A program made the position numbers and the translations under genes. This document shows positions 34,421-45,685 of a stretch of DNA of 64,000 nucleotides, in pieces (the stretch's first letter is position 1; each line of letters starts with the position of its first letter). This DNA comes from Isoetes taiwanensis (Eukaryota > Streptophyta > Lycopodiopsida > Isoetales > Isoetaceae), in assembly GCA_021234155.1 (NCBI GenBank), contig JAJEKV010000011.1:14795255-14859254 (forward strand), written 5' to 3'. The notes beneath the pieces were generated by a model that saw only the letters and a list, made by a program, of their open reading frames with translations, was not told the DNA's origin and did no database searches.

Positions 34421-34640
34421 ATAGAATAGAATAGAATAAAGTTTTTATTGTCCACGAAGACCAATCAGCCTATGGGGCCCAAAAAGGAGTCGCAACAAAC
34501 GTATTACTATCCGGGTTAAACCCTCCTGCCGGAAGGGTTTTCGGGGGAAAATCCGTGACAGGAATAAGAGTGCTGTCAAACTGCACAGACATCTATCATG
34601 AGGGGAAAGAAATAAGTAATGAAACACCATTGGTACCTTT
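34421..34640 (-). repeat. LINE-like 3' end with ATTCT tail
   Basis: On the minus strand, GGGCCCCATAGGCTGATTGG leads to TTCGTGGACAATAAAAAC and an ATTCT-type tail at 34,421-34,438. Compare 22,541-22,682 and 676-740. Confidence 0.5.
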
Positions 34641-34908
34641 TAATTGCATTATTTAAGAGGGGTTGTCATGGTGCATTATTTTCATCTTCTAGTTGGGTTC
34701 TTGAAGATACAATTTGGACATCATCACAAGCTAATTTTATTGACATTCAATTTATGAAAGTACAATATTACAAAAAAATTCTTTTCTAAGTTAGAGAAGC
34801 TTTTATTACTTATAAAAAAATATTTAGAGTAGTATCAAAGGATCTCCTAATAGATATTGTCTATAAAGCAAGTAGCAAAAAAGAAAAAAAGAAAAAAAGA
34901 AAAAAAAG

Positions 34909-34950
<42 letters not shown>

Positions 34951-35758
34951 GGCATGATAGTTATGCAATACAATCTGTAAAATGTAACTAAGATCATCAT
35001 AGCAGTCCAGAATAGTTGCTGGAAATCAATGTACATGCCTTTCAATTATAAGCAAATCATATGCATCCCTTACGACTAGCATAGAAACATCGAGGACCTA
35101 TCTTGGAGCAGACTTTCAAATGGTTAAATTACCAAAGTTATTTCCAGCTTTTGCACTTAGCTTAACTTGAACCATCTACAACAGTCCATTTCTTTGATTG
35201 GATGATACCACTGTCTTGTTTCCAATTAATTCGTGTAGCACTGATACTTGTTATTTAATCATTCGAAACTTGTGTCCCTGGAATTAAATAGATCAATATA
35301 CATATGGGTTGATCAAGTGCCCATTCTAACATGTCAACGTGAACTTTATATCTGGGGTTGCAGTGATATCTTATAACAAGAGTCCTTGTAGAATGACCTT
35401 CCTTAGTTGTTGTAATTCCTGAATGGATATAGCATTCCTTCTCGGGAGATATTCTCAATCTTCTTAATCCATTTTAGGCAGCAAATCTTCAACCAAATGT
35501 TAAACCACTTTATGTTGTTATTCCAATCCAAACTTCATTTGCCCAGCTAGCTTCGTAGACATAACAATTAAGCTATACTGAAGATGTCTATCATCTATCT
35601 TAAGGAATAGCTCCAATTCATTGACCGTAGTGTCAATCAATTTACAGTTAGCTAGTGTCAATCAATTTACAATTAGCTATTATAACTATGTACTACATAT
35701 TAGTGCACATCCAATGCAACAATATAAGCTAAGAATTTTGCATGTTCAACCTAAAATG
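34641..35758. other. Non-coding, including a long A-run
   Basis: Positions 34,880-34,948 are A-rich, with an uninterrupted run of about 40 A, perhaps a retrocopy tail or replication-slippage tract. No gene recognised. Confidence 0.4.
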
Positions 35759-36817
35759 TCAAACATGCTTCCGTATCAGAAGTTGCGTGGACTTCTGAAA
35801 TTTACGGATCTCCCGTAAGGCCACGGTACCGGGTCTATACCGGTGGGGCTTCCTTTGCGGAACAGGATTAGGAGGCGGCCCCTTGTGCCCCGGGATCGTC
35901 TTGGCCCCTACAACTGGACGGGGCCGAGAGGCATCCACCCGCTCCTGTCTCCGGCTGGAACTGGCGTTCTTCCCAAAGGCTCCGACAGTCTTCAACTTTT
36001 CCTTGTACTGGCTGCCGGACTTTCGGGCTACGGATTTCCTCCGGTGCTTAACGGTCGTATGCTCCGTTTGGTTTGGGCCCTGCCCACTCCCTGATCCCCC
36101 ATCGCCCTGCTGATCCGGCTGCTCTTGCCAGGCCTTCTCCTCCTTTTCCTTTTGGATCCTTTCCTGCTCCTCCTTGTACTCCCGAGCTCTCCTGAGGTCT
36201 TCTTCAATCTCATTGTATCGTCGCTCTACAATGCGGCGAAGGAGTTCGGCATGGTATCGATCGGGCCGCTGGTTCATATCAATCTGGATCGTCGTTAAAT
36301 AATCTATGCTAATGTCAGGAATCTCTCCCCACGTGAAGCTCTGAGAAGCTTCATGCCATTGGTATGGGGGAATCTCGATGGCCCTGCCATCTATAACGGC
36401 AACTCCATCTCCAAGATACCGGTATTCCCTACCTCGAGCCGCCGTATCGGCTCGCTCCACTTCCCTACGGTCATCCTCCCTGGCCAAGTTCTGAATGCGG
36501 TCGGCCTCTTTACTTATATCCTCCTCTTCAGTGTGGCCTTCACATTCGGGAGGGTAAAATTTTATTAGCATCATGACCAAGTCAGGTTGCTCGGCCATGG
36601 TGTAAGGAAGCTGTCGGAGATTCAGCATGACCAAAAATGGCTCCGAGTAATGGTAAATTGGATAGGGGATCCTATCGTTGTTCTCAAATCTGTTTACCAA
36701 CTCGTCCAAAAGTATATCTATCAAGGCAGGGTCAGTAGCCATGTGCCGGGCGATCAAAGCATAAATCTGGGCTATGGTAAGGGTAGTGGGGTCCACGGTG
36801 CTCTTGGTGTTGGCCAT
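35759..36817 (-). pseudogene. E1 ORF1: unknown domain fused to a truncated histone H3 domain
   Basis: An open frame of 352 residues starts at ATG 36,817 ([12 protein letters not shown]). Residues 1-240 are unknown, with an acidic and coiled part ([20 protein letters not shown]). A basic linker follows ([14 protein letters not shown]). Near residues 325-350 it reads [19 protein letters not shown] then TQLLIRK, the alphaN helix and start of alpha1 of histone H3. The rest of the fold is missing because the element is truncated. The N-terminal MANTKST shares M-A-x-T-K-x-T with H3 and with E3 MARTKQT, perhaps by descent. The frame is long and unbroken, so it may have coded for protein recently. 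No matching long N-terminal part is obvious in E2 ORF1, although [12 protein letters not shown] weakly recalls HPDYAAFLRFFH of E2 ORF2. Confidence 0.7.
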
Positions 36818-37545
36818 AACTACGACACTGAGGTCTAGGGCAACAGGCGGTAGGGCGCTTGCGGTTAGGAAGGCGGTAGCGAAGGTGCTAGGGATAGCGA
36901 AGAACCAGGGTGGAGCGACAGGGTCAGGTCCGGTGGCTATGGCGGGCGTCGGCTCTAGCGGGCGGAGGCGCTTTAAGACAAGGAGAAAGCAAAAAGTTAA
37001 CGGCCCTTAACCCTAAAAAGTTTTAAAAGTTTGCTTGTTTGTTTTTTTTTATTTTTTTATTTTTTTTAACCTTATATGGCGGAAAATATGTGCGAAAATA
37101 CGGTCGGGCGCCGACGGCATTCTACGCGCTCACATCGCGACTGGGGGTCGACGAAAAGCAAGCGGCGCCTGGGTTGACTTTCGCGCCCGAATTTCACGCG
37201 ATGGTACGGTCGGGCGCCGACAGCATTTTACGCGCTCCTACCGCGTCGGGAAGTCGACAAAAAGCAAGCGGTGCCCGAGTTGACTTTCGGGGCCCCTCCG
37301 TGGCCATTTTTTCGCCAGCGACGACTGTTCTAGGGTATTCGGGATACGCCCGATCCAATGACTAAAAGTTATACCCCCTCCAAACTTGGGCCTTCTAGTC
37401 GCCCTAACCTCTTTAAACCTACAATTTCTTACTTTAACCTAACACAAAGCCAAACATCAAAGTAAACTAAACCACACACTAGGTTAGCCTCCTACCTAAC
37501 AAACGAACTACGAGTTAGGGTTTGGCCAGTGCCACGATTCCGGGT
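35765..37545 (-). mobile_element. Element E1: truncated relative of the histone-carrying retrotransposon
   Basis: The leader at 37,545-37,320 matches that of E2 (59,705-59,460): CCAAACTTGGG.CTTC.AGTCG, AACCTA.CACAAA.CCAAACATCA and GTTA.GGTTTGG.CAGTGC. Similarity starts about 20 bp inside the E2 primer site. The ORF downstream ends in histone H3 sequence. At about 35,765 the element is cut off inside the H3 domain. No gag or pol of E1 remains in the window. Confidence 0.72.
36818..37320. other. E1 leader, proximal part
   Basis: Contains GGCTATGGCG at 36,933 as in the E2 leader, a T-rich run near 37,040-37,070, and two copies of a GC-rich phrase (GGTCGGGCGCCGAC.GCATT, near 37,100 and 37,209; AAAGCAAGCGG near 37,156 and 37,262). 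No coding content recognised on either strand. Confidence 0.45.
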
Positions 37546-37554
37546 CGAGTCTCC

Positions 37555-39226
37555 ATGGGTGCCTATATGCATGGGTAATTTGCAAAGACTTGGTAATCAT
37601 TGTGACATGGTATAGCCTTGGATGCAACTGTGATGGGCCTGGCCAGTTAACCTCTCGGTAACTGGAGATCCCATCGATCTCTACCGTTGGATCTACTTAT
37701 AACCTCTGGGACTCAAGAAATTGATACATGCATACTTAGATAAAGAATTTAATCTTTATACATATTCTAAGGTCCCAAACATATACTTGCCCATTACTCA
37801 GCAATATCCCCGCACACAATGAATGTTCTTGATAGTTATAGCTTCAAGCCCATATATAATAGTAATAATGGTAATAATAATCAAGTTTATTGAATAGCAA
37901 TCACACACTTCTACTCTCGCCTTTCCGAAGCTTGGCTACTTTTCGGAGCATCTCGCACCTCTGATTACACCATCAACCACGGGGTTAGTCACATGGACTA
38001 AGTGGGGATCGGGGATCTAGGACATATCTAGCTTCAACAATACAAGGCGTCAACAACCTAACCTTACCGTAGCCTCGCCCCTGCAATCCAAGTAACTAGT
38101 CCAGCAAGCATGACCAATGCCACTTAATTCCAACAAAGAAGACCACATATATAATAACCAAGCAATCATAGCATCAACATTGCAACCAATATTCCTCTGG
38201 GTCTGAGCAAGGTCAACTCGGCTGATCAGGCCAGTGACATAGAGGCGGGGTAACCACGTGTGTACACACCCATCCACGCTGCGTCCAGCATTGGAGAACC
38301 ACTTAACTGTGCATGACGTTGTACCATACGGTACCAACGCCCGATGTTCAAATAATACCATTTACATAGCACTGTGCAATAACCGCGAGTCTAGACCATC
38401 GCACCTAGACTCCGGCCCCAGAGGTCTATATCAAAGAATTATACTACACTAGAGATCACAATACTATGAATTCCATCCAATATCAACTAGGCACATTTCC
38501 ATATCAAATTTACCTTAGAAATTCCATAATTTACACCTCATGCAACAAAGGAAATCCAGTTATATGCTCGTATAAACATTACTATCTCTACCATGCAACA
38601 TGCAATGCCCGGTGCTTAAGAAAAATACAACCTTTACTAATATCTTATTACTTTTAACTAGATCAACTTCTTTCAAATTACTACTTATAACCTTAATGAC
38701 GGTGGCTTCCATAAACCTGCTAACTAGTTTATTAATTCCTGCACCCATTCCCAGCTTGTAATACCCCTAGCATATATTTTCCCTTTGCTAATTTAGTTAT
38801 TTCCAAAGGGTTTAGATATACAACTAGCTATATTAACACTAGAAAACCCCAGGTGTAAGGCTTGATCCCCACCTGGAATCCTGCTTGCTTCCTCTGCACT
38901 CCAACACGCTTCCAGAGTATTGCTCACCCCCTGCTCCTTCAGCAATCCGGCTGCAATCTATCGCCTTCCAAAATATTCCACCATCACAAAAAAGACTTCT
39001 TTCCCATGGAAAACTCCTCCCCCAAGAAATCAAGAATAACATTGTTGTGCTTATATAACCTAGCAATGCCCTTGCATGCATGCATGCACACACTGCATGC
39101 ATGGACACATTGCATGCATGTATTCCTAGCACATAATCATTTATTTTACCATTGAAAACGCACTCTTATATAATGACAACGTTACTTACATCTTAATGTT
39201 GGTGCTAGGTTGCTAGGTCCGTTACA
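37555..39226 (-). repeat. LTR-like segment of another family
   Basis: Minus-strand ends are TGTAACGGACC and GGCACCCA (TG...CA). A TATA box (TTATATAAGC) lies at 39,049-39,060, and GCATGCATGC microsatellites at 39,070-39,120. Immediately upstream on the minus strand is a purine-rich tract (TTTGGAGGAGAGAC, 39,227-39,240), as expected before a 3' LTR. It does not match the E2/E3 LTR. The left boundary, next to the E1 leader, is a guess. Confidence 0.45.
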
Positions 39227-39240
39227 GTCTCTCCTCCAAA

Positions 39241-41398
39241 AATTCAACCCATGTCCTCATGGGTGCATCTTAGAGCACTCATGAAAAGTCCAGTTTGTAT
39301 TTCCCTTTGCGACATCTTCCTTGGAACAAACCCAACCATTGATCTAAAAAAAGAAATTTTTATAGTCTGCCTCCTTAATTTCCCGGGTCTCTTCCCTTTA
39401 TGTCTTCACATCGTAATCCTCAATTCAACATACTCCCAAATGAATACAATTTTGTCCCTTAGAACTGACCCATCCTTGTCAAACACAATTGCTTAGCCTT
39501 CCAATCCAAGATGATGCCTCTCCAAACTTGAAAGTTCAAAGCTAACTTCATACAAGTAATTTAAGCTAAAGGAAAGATACATATTAGATAGCTCCAATGC
39601 ACGACCCTTCTAACATTCAATTTAACATACTGCCAAGTCTAGAACTAACTCAAATATTATGAGTATACTCTATGCATCAGAAAGAGGAACATACATATCC
39701 AATTCAATATAATAAACGTAATGCAGTTAATACAACTTTTCATAAAGAAGGTACGTGCCATAGAAAAAAAAAAAACCCACCATTCTAAAGAGATACTCAG
39801 GTCGAACTAGATATGTAATCTCTCGAGACTTCTTGGGTGGCCAAATCCAAAAAGTAACAAGCAAAATACATAATCAAGTCCCCCAGTCTGGGTATCTTAT
39901 AGCTAGGTAACATACTTAAGTTGATACAAGGGATCCCATAAGAATTATAACCCATGGTACAGAGAATTCCTCTACGAGTTCATCCAATGACATTGAAGTA
40001 TCCTAGGCTATACACTTGACCTCTATATTTAGCCTACTTTCATGCATATTTTCCCATCATATTGGTTAGTCTTTGAATAAGATTTTATAGGCACCAATTG
40101 CCGTTAATTTCAATGAAGCTCTTACTTCATGTATTTCGTTCACAACTTCTATCCTTTGACTATATCCTTAATCAACTAATGCGATCACCATCCCTCCTTT
40201 AATCTACAATCACTTCTAGCATGCCAAATAATTACGATACATGGAAGCACCATTATTAGATGTGCTTACAACTCTTCTATTACATTCTAAAATTTTCAAA
40301 AAATGGCACTTCCCCATGTCTATACATTCCCCTCTGCCTTTATCTCATGTTTAGGCTTTATCTGACAACTCTTACGTTCAACTTCATAGTTTACCTACTA
40401 CCACGATTAAATATGTTATTCCTCTATTCATCATCTTCTTCTTCATTATCCATAAGATGGATAACATTGTTCAATCTTGGCCAATCAATTCTTCAATCTG
40501 CCATAATTTAAGTGGATATCATTCTCTAAATATATAAATGCGTAACCTGACTACTTTGTTCCATTAAGTGCTTTCTTATACTCCAAGAATTTTTTCAAGG
40601 CCAAGAACTTTTTCAAGGCTATCACCGACTATTCTAGCCACAACCCTAGGGTCAACAACTTTATAGACCTCAAGTAGGACCATGATGTAATCATGACATT
40701 TCCTTCTACGTCACACATCTGCTATTTACACATGAGCTTCAATCTGACTATCATGCCAATCTTATTTTATAACCATATCTAAGCATTCTCAAAACTTGTC
40801 TTACAACCACCGTGTTGTAACCTTATCCAACCATAGCCTGAATGCTATCAACTTAGCAACCTATTGTTATTTTACCACTGGATATCAATATATGGATGCT
40901 GCATGGTTTTCTCAATTTTATCTTCAAAAGGATGCACCTAACATCACATCAAGAATCTTATTCATCCGATATGGTGAGATGAACCTTCCCTGAATATTAT
41001 AGGCATTATATACCATGCACTACTTATTCCAAATTTTCTTGCCACCAGAGTATGCTACTACGAGATCACATCTACATTATAAGAAGTGGTTACCAAAGTA
41101 AAACGCAATATCTGTAACTTAATCTCCCTCAAGCATCACTCCCATGCTATGCGCACATTGGCAACCCTAAATCAAAGTTAGCCCCTTGATGAAGTACATT
41201 TTTCTAGCTTATCTGCTTTGCAGGATAGAAAATCAACCAAGATTATAGAAATACCAGGTAATCAATTTCATATACCTTCATAAAACAATTTGTCACGCCT
41301 CCTCTAAGGCCGTCATCTTCACATAATACTATTAGCATAATCCAACAACCTCAACTTGAATCTAGACTTCGCCATCATACATCCAAGGATCCAACTAT
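39241..41398 (-). other. Degraded retroelement interior, no coding sequence
   Basis: Lies between the polypurine-like tract at 39,227-39,240 and a primer-site sequence at 41,399. No gag or pol motif was seen in any frame. Either the coding region is fully decayed or the element was non-autonomous. Confidence 0.35.
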
Positions 41399-41440
41399 GC
41401 TCTGATACCAACTGTGACGTTCCTAACTGACATGCCCTTA
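41399..41440 (-). other. Primer-binding site (tRNA-iMet) and LTR end of another element
   Basis: GCTCTGATACCA at 41,399-41,410 is the complement of TGGTATCAGAGC. TGTGACGTTCCTAACTGAC follows, so a minus-strand LTR ended at about 41,413. The LTR itself is not recovered: unrelated inverted arms start within 25 bp. Confidence 0.6.
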
Positions 41441-41809
41441 AACAAGGTTGCATATTAAACGGGAGCAAATCATTGAAACGGGAGCAAAAGGAATATTCCT
41501 CAAAGATTCCTTTTTTTTTTCAAAAAAAGAGCTTAAATGTGGTAAAACTTTTATTTTGGTCATAAAATTGCATTTTGACCCCCCCCAAAACCACTTATTT
41601 TTTTGTACAAAGAGAAAATTGACTATGTCAAAGTGATACTTTTCCTAACAGTTAGAATTTACATGGAGTGTGTTTTTAGAAAAAACCACTAATTTAAATG
41701 TACGTCCTAGACAACATTTTGTTAGCTTGGATTGTATTTCAGAAAAGGTACTTTTAGGTTACAACGAGTCATTCTTTAATGATATAATATTTCAAAGTAC
41801 CAAAATTAT

Positions 41810-44383
41810 ATTCCGGAATACACTATTGCTATTCGAGCATAACAGAAGTGTATTCCGGAATACAGTTTTGTTTTTGCTCGAATCCAAAGTGTATTCCGGA
41901 ATACACTTTTGCTGTACAAGTTTTTGACACTCAACAGTGATCTTGCAATTTTCCAGGTCTTTCGGGTTTTCAGCATTTTCAACGATCTTGCAATTTTTTT
42001 TGTTTCAGTTGATTTGAATGACCTTGCAAATTTTTTTTTTTTTTTTTTATGTGGGGATACAGAAATGTAGTTCTAATTAATAAAGGGATTAGCGAAAGGA
42101 ACAAATAAGATAACAACAACTAGATTTTTTAGCATTTTCAATTTATTTTGATGGCCTTTCAATTTTTTTTTTTTGTTTTGTTTTGTGTGGATACAGGGTC
42201 GTAGTTTTAAATAATAAAAGGATTTTGATTTTTTTGTTTTTAAAGCCAGGGATACTGGATTGTGGTTACAAATCATAAGAGGGAAATGTATTCCGGAATA
42301 CACTTTGTATTCCGGAATACGTTTTGGTGTTTTTTTTTTCTGACTTTGCTGAAGGCGATCTTCCTTTGCAGAGCTCGGGCGACCATTTCAAGGTGGCGAT
42401 GGCGTTGGCATTGATGCTGGCTACAGGTTGAGCTATGGCGCTGGCCTTCAAAGTCTGTTTGTGCAGTTTAGGGTTTTTGTTCGATTTTGGCCTGTGTTGA
42501 AGCATCTGACGACTTGGTTGGAGCATCCGGCGACTTCTAACCTTCTGCTAGGTAATTTTCGCAGAGCTTTTTTTCCTAAACCCCTATCCCTGTGCAAAAA
42601 TTGGCTATGGTGGAGTCGAGAAGGTCCTCTCCTTCCTTTCTAAGAAAAAATTCTTTTTGTTTGCTCGACTTAAGAGAAAACATTAGGAAGTCGGGGAAAC
42701 AGACTCCACTTCATTCAAGCTCTCACCTCCCAGACATTTCATTCATCCAGCCGCCTTTCGTGATATGTCATTCCAGTGAAAGTAGGAAGGCCTGTAAGCA
42801 CTTTCAATTTATCTCCTTTTTCCAAGTGGATGCATATCTCATTTGCACCGCATTCCATCAGCAGAAGTTTGGAGATCCTTTGACAGTGTTTGAGATTGAT
42901 AAAGCTGGAAACACCAAGCACACGATTTTAGGACTTGATTTAGCTGCTGGACAGAAGCCACAATATGTTGTTCCACCGTTGGTTTGGTTTGGGGCATATC
43001 CAACTAAAGATATAGATATTAAAGATGGGATTTCTGTAAAATTTGAACCAAGAGATCCTGAACATCATTATTCACTTGTTGGCTGCACTGTGGCACCAGC
43101 ATTTCAGTTTGAGGATTTTGAGCTAGCCACTCGTATTGACCCTGTAAACAAGTATCCTCTAGCTAGCCCATTCATTGAGCTACTAACTGATCCATAGAAT
43201 GAACAAATTTGAGCTTCTTTGACAAGTATATTCAAAATGGCAAATAAAGTGGCTGCTATGAAAAATATTGGTTCCGTTCCTGTCTTTATGTAGATCCAAT
43301 TAGACACTGGCCTTGTGCTTGGCAAAATCTGATATACTATTTTACCATCAAATTGCAGGCCAGTAGGAAGGCAGGATATAAGATTTAAGGCATTTTCTCT
43401 GGCTGGAGTTGGACAAAGAAGCCGAAGCAAAGATTTAGGTGCAGATTTAGGCGACGTATTGTAGTTGTTTTGTTAAGTTTATATCTAGGAGAATCTCTAG
43501 TTTATTCTTGATATTCCGTATATATTTATTGTTGATTCTTAGCAAAGACTTAAGTCTAGATTTTCTTAGAATTCTGTTTGAAGCGTAGATTTGCAGTTTT
43601 TAGTGTGGTCTTAGTGTGGAAATTTGCTTAAGAGTTCATTTTAGCTTTCTAGATCTCATGTTAAATTTTTGTGTAGGTTGCTGAAGATGATATGCATATT
43701 TTGAAATATAGAATCTGGAGCCGCGAAAGTGACAAACACAAAGAATGCAGCCATTCCAATAACTTTACTGGTAGAAGAATGTTCTGGAGAGAAGATTGAC
43801 CTAATGCTGTGATATGCCTTTAGCTGTAATAAATTGATCTCATTGTTGTAATATGCCTTTAACTGAGATAAAGGCCACGTGTCAATGTTGTGCCTTTAAC
43901 TGTGATATGGACACTGTGCTGGACAATCCCAAGTATCAACTCCACAATGGAACAACCAAAAGAAAATTGCCCAACTTAATAAATTGCTAGTAGATAACAA
44001 GTCCATTAACTAATTTTCTAATGCTTTCTATGTTGTTCAGAAAGTAAAAAAATGATCTAAATTTGTCTTTTGTATGTACATAAAAAATTCTTAAAAGAAC
44101 TTCACTTGCTTTTGTTTTCAGAACGAAAGCTAAAAATTTAAATGCAATAAGTCTCATTTGCAGCAACAAATTTAACAACAGTACTTACAGGAAATTCCTT
44201 CTTGCATATTTTGAAACATTATTAATGTAAATATTTCAAAACAATATTCAAAATGACACTCTTGGTTTGTAAAGGTCTCGTGTTATTGTGCATTCTATAG
44301 AATGTAAAGATTGTAAAGCAAAGTTGTAATTCTGAATAGACATTTGCTTTCTCAGTTAAGCAAAAGTGTATTCCGGAATACAC
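41810..44383. repeat. Six copies of an ATTCCGGAAT-centred palindrome
   Basis: Positions about 41,810, 41,852, 41,891, 42,290, 42,308 and 44,370. Most are GTGTATTCCGGAATACAC (18-bp perfect palindrome); flanking bases often repeat CAAAAGTG/CACTTTTG. A decayed seventh site (GTGTATTCTTGAGCAC) is near 44,408. Confidence 0.85.
42750..43197 (+). pseudogene. Cupin_5 (DUF985) family pseudogene
   Basis: The last frame (about 42,870-43,197) encodes GDPLTVFEIDKAG, GLDLAAGQKPQYVVPPLVWF and YSLVGCTVAPAFQFEDFELA, the hallmark C-terminal half of Cupin_5 proteins (small beta-barrel proteins of unclear function). The N-terminal half is present but in other frames: FRDMSF near 42,757, GRPVST near 42,785 and IYLLFPSGCISHLHRIPSAE near 42,815-42,870. 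At least three frame changes separate the parts, and about 13 bases are missing just after the conserved Trp. The first cupin motif with HPEGG is not found. The piece is probably a dead copy, possibly carried in by the surrounding element. Confidence 0.75.
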
Positions 44384-45685
44384 TTTTGCTTTTTCTAAAA
44401 GTCCAAAGTGTATTCTTGAGCACAGGTTTGTTTTTTAGAAAATCCCTGATCCAAGTACTTTTTTTAGAAAACCCCTGACCCAAGTACTTGGTTATTTTTT
44501 TGTTTTTTATTCAGCCAATAAAACGTCATAACATATCAAACGTGTTTGATGGACTAACTAATCGTGGAGACTTGGGACAGATAATCAGTTGCAACGTGTG
44601 ATAAGCGTATTGTTCAATACGCACCAAATTTTGAGGGTGCCAAATTCATGTATTGAAAAACATCAAAGAAATAAAAATTATTTTTTCTTCTCTATTTTGA
44701 TGTTTTTGATATCTCATTTTCAGAGATTGTGTATTTGTGTCTAGATTTTGCCATTTCAAGGGTGTTTCTTTGCAAAAAACAAACTTGTCACTTAATGAAG
44801 AGCCAAAATGAGGGGGGAAAAAAAATTGAACCTTCTCAAATTCTCAAGTTTATCCAAAAAAGGCCAATTTTAAGAGCATGGTGTTTTTTTAAAGGGAATC
44901 TTTGAAACGGGAGTTCTGCAACACTCCCGTTTAATTTGCAATCTTGTTCTTAACCAACTGGGCAAAACCGTCTAGACGTTTATGAGTAGTCGCTTCTACC
45001 CATTTATGCCGGTGTCTCGGGAACGCCCCACAGGCACATTCAAGGTTCGAATACTCGAGCGGTCTACCATGGGCCCGTTACAGTTGAGCTTGCACTGCAA
45101 TGTTCTTTTGCATCTTTATAACTAGCAAACAAGGTTGCTTCTTTTAAAAGTGCCTTAATCCAAGAGGATTCAAATTTGCTAGGATGTGATAATAAATTCC
45201 AGGGTTTTTGACATCATTCATCGGATGTGATAATAAATTCCAGGGTTTTTGACATCATTCATGTTTCTAACGAGCTGCAAATATTGGTAGTGTCTAATTT
45301 GGTAAGGTATTTGAAGAATAAAAGCTTGGTATTTACCTTCCCGTTGGTATTTACCTTCCCAGTATGGATGGACAAGCAAGCATATTTATCTTGTAGTAGA
45401 AAATATGTAAAGACACCCGCAGGGCAAAAATATGTAAAGACACCCTCTGTGCGCAATAAATTGTTTGAGAAATAAACTCTATTAATATTGTTTCGCTATT
45501 GCTTAGTAGTATGATAGTTGAGGTTATGTATCTAGGTTGAAAAAGCAAAATATATGTATGGGATGCCTAGTCATCATCTGACGTGTCATGTGTTTCAATG
45601 AATGGTGGAGGGGCAAGATCATAGATCAGGGCATATTCGAGTAGAATATGCCATGAGTGAAGGGTGTGGATAGATGTGTTGCCAC
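43198..45685. other. No intact gene; SINE-like and repeated blocks
   Basis: Apart from the inverted arm at 44,880-44,950, there is a B-box-like GGTTCGAATACTC at 45,045 and a short tandem duplication at 45,178-45,264 (GATGTGATAATAAATTCCAG twice). Confidence 0.4.

Larger units (their letters stand above)
41436..44950. mobile_element. Segment bounded by inverted arms (possible transposon or two SINE heads)
   Basis: AACAAGGTTGCATATTAAAC..GGGAG and TCAAAGATTCC at 41,440-41,515 are mirrored by GTTCTTAA..AACAAGATTGCAAATTAAACGGGAG and TTCAAAGATTCCC (minus strand, 44,950-44,880). The right arm continues outward as GCCCAGTTGGTTAAG, close to a tRNA A-box, and its GTTTCAAAGATTCCC is close to a B-box. 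The arms may therefore be two opposed tRNA-derived SINE heads rather than transposon termini. The interval carries the Cupin_5 pseudogene and all six GTATTCCGGAATAC-type palindromes. Confidence 0.4.

Noticed and set aside
34824-35045. Minus-strand frame with a long poly-Phe stretch
   Set aside because: It is a translation of the A-run at 34,880-34,948 and not a protein.
41436-44950. Confident call of a DNA transposon
   Set aside because: The arms are diverged, resemble tRNA-derived SINE heads, and no target duplication was found, so it is listed only as a candidate.
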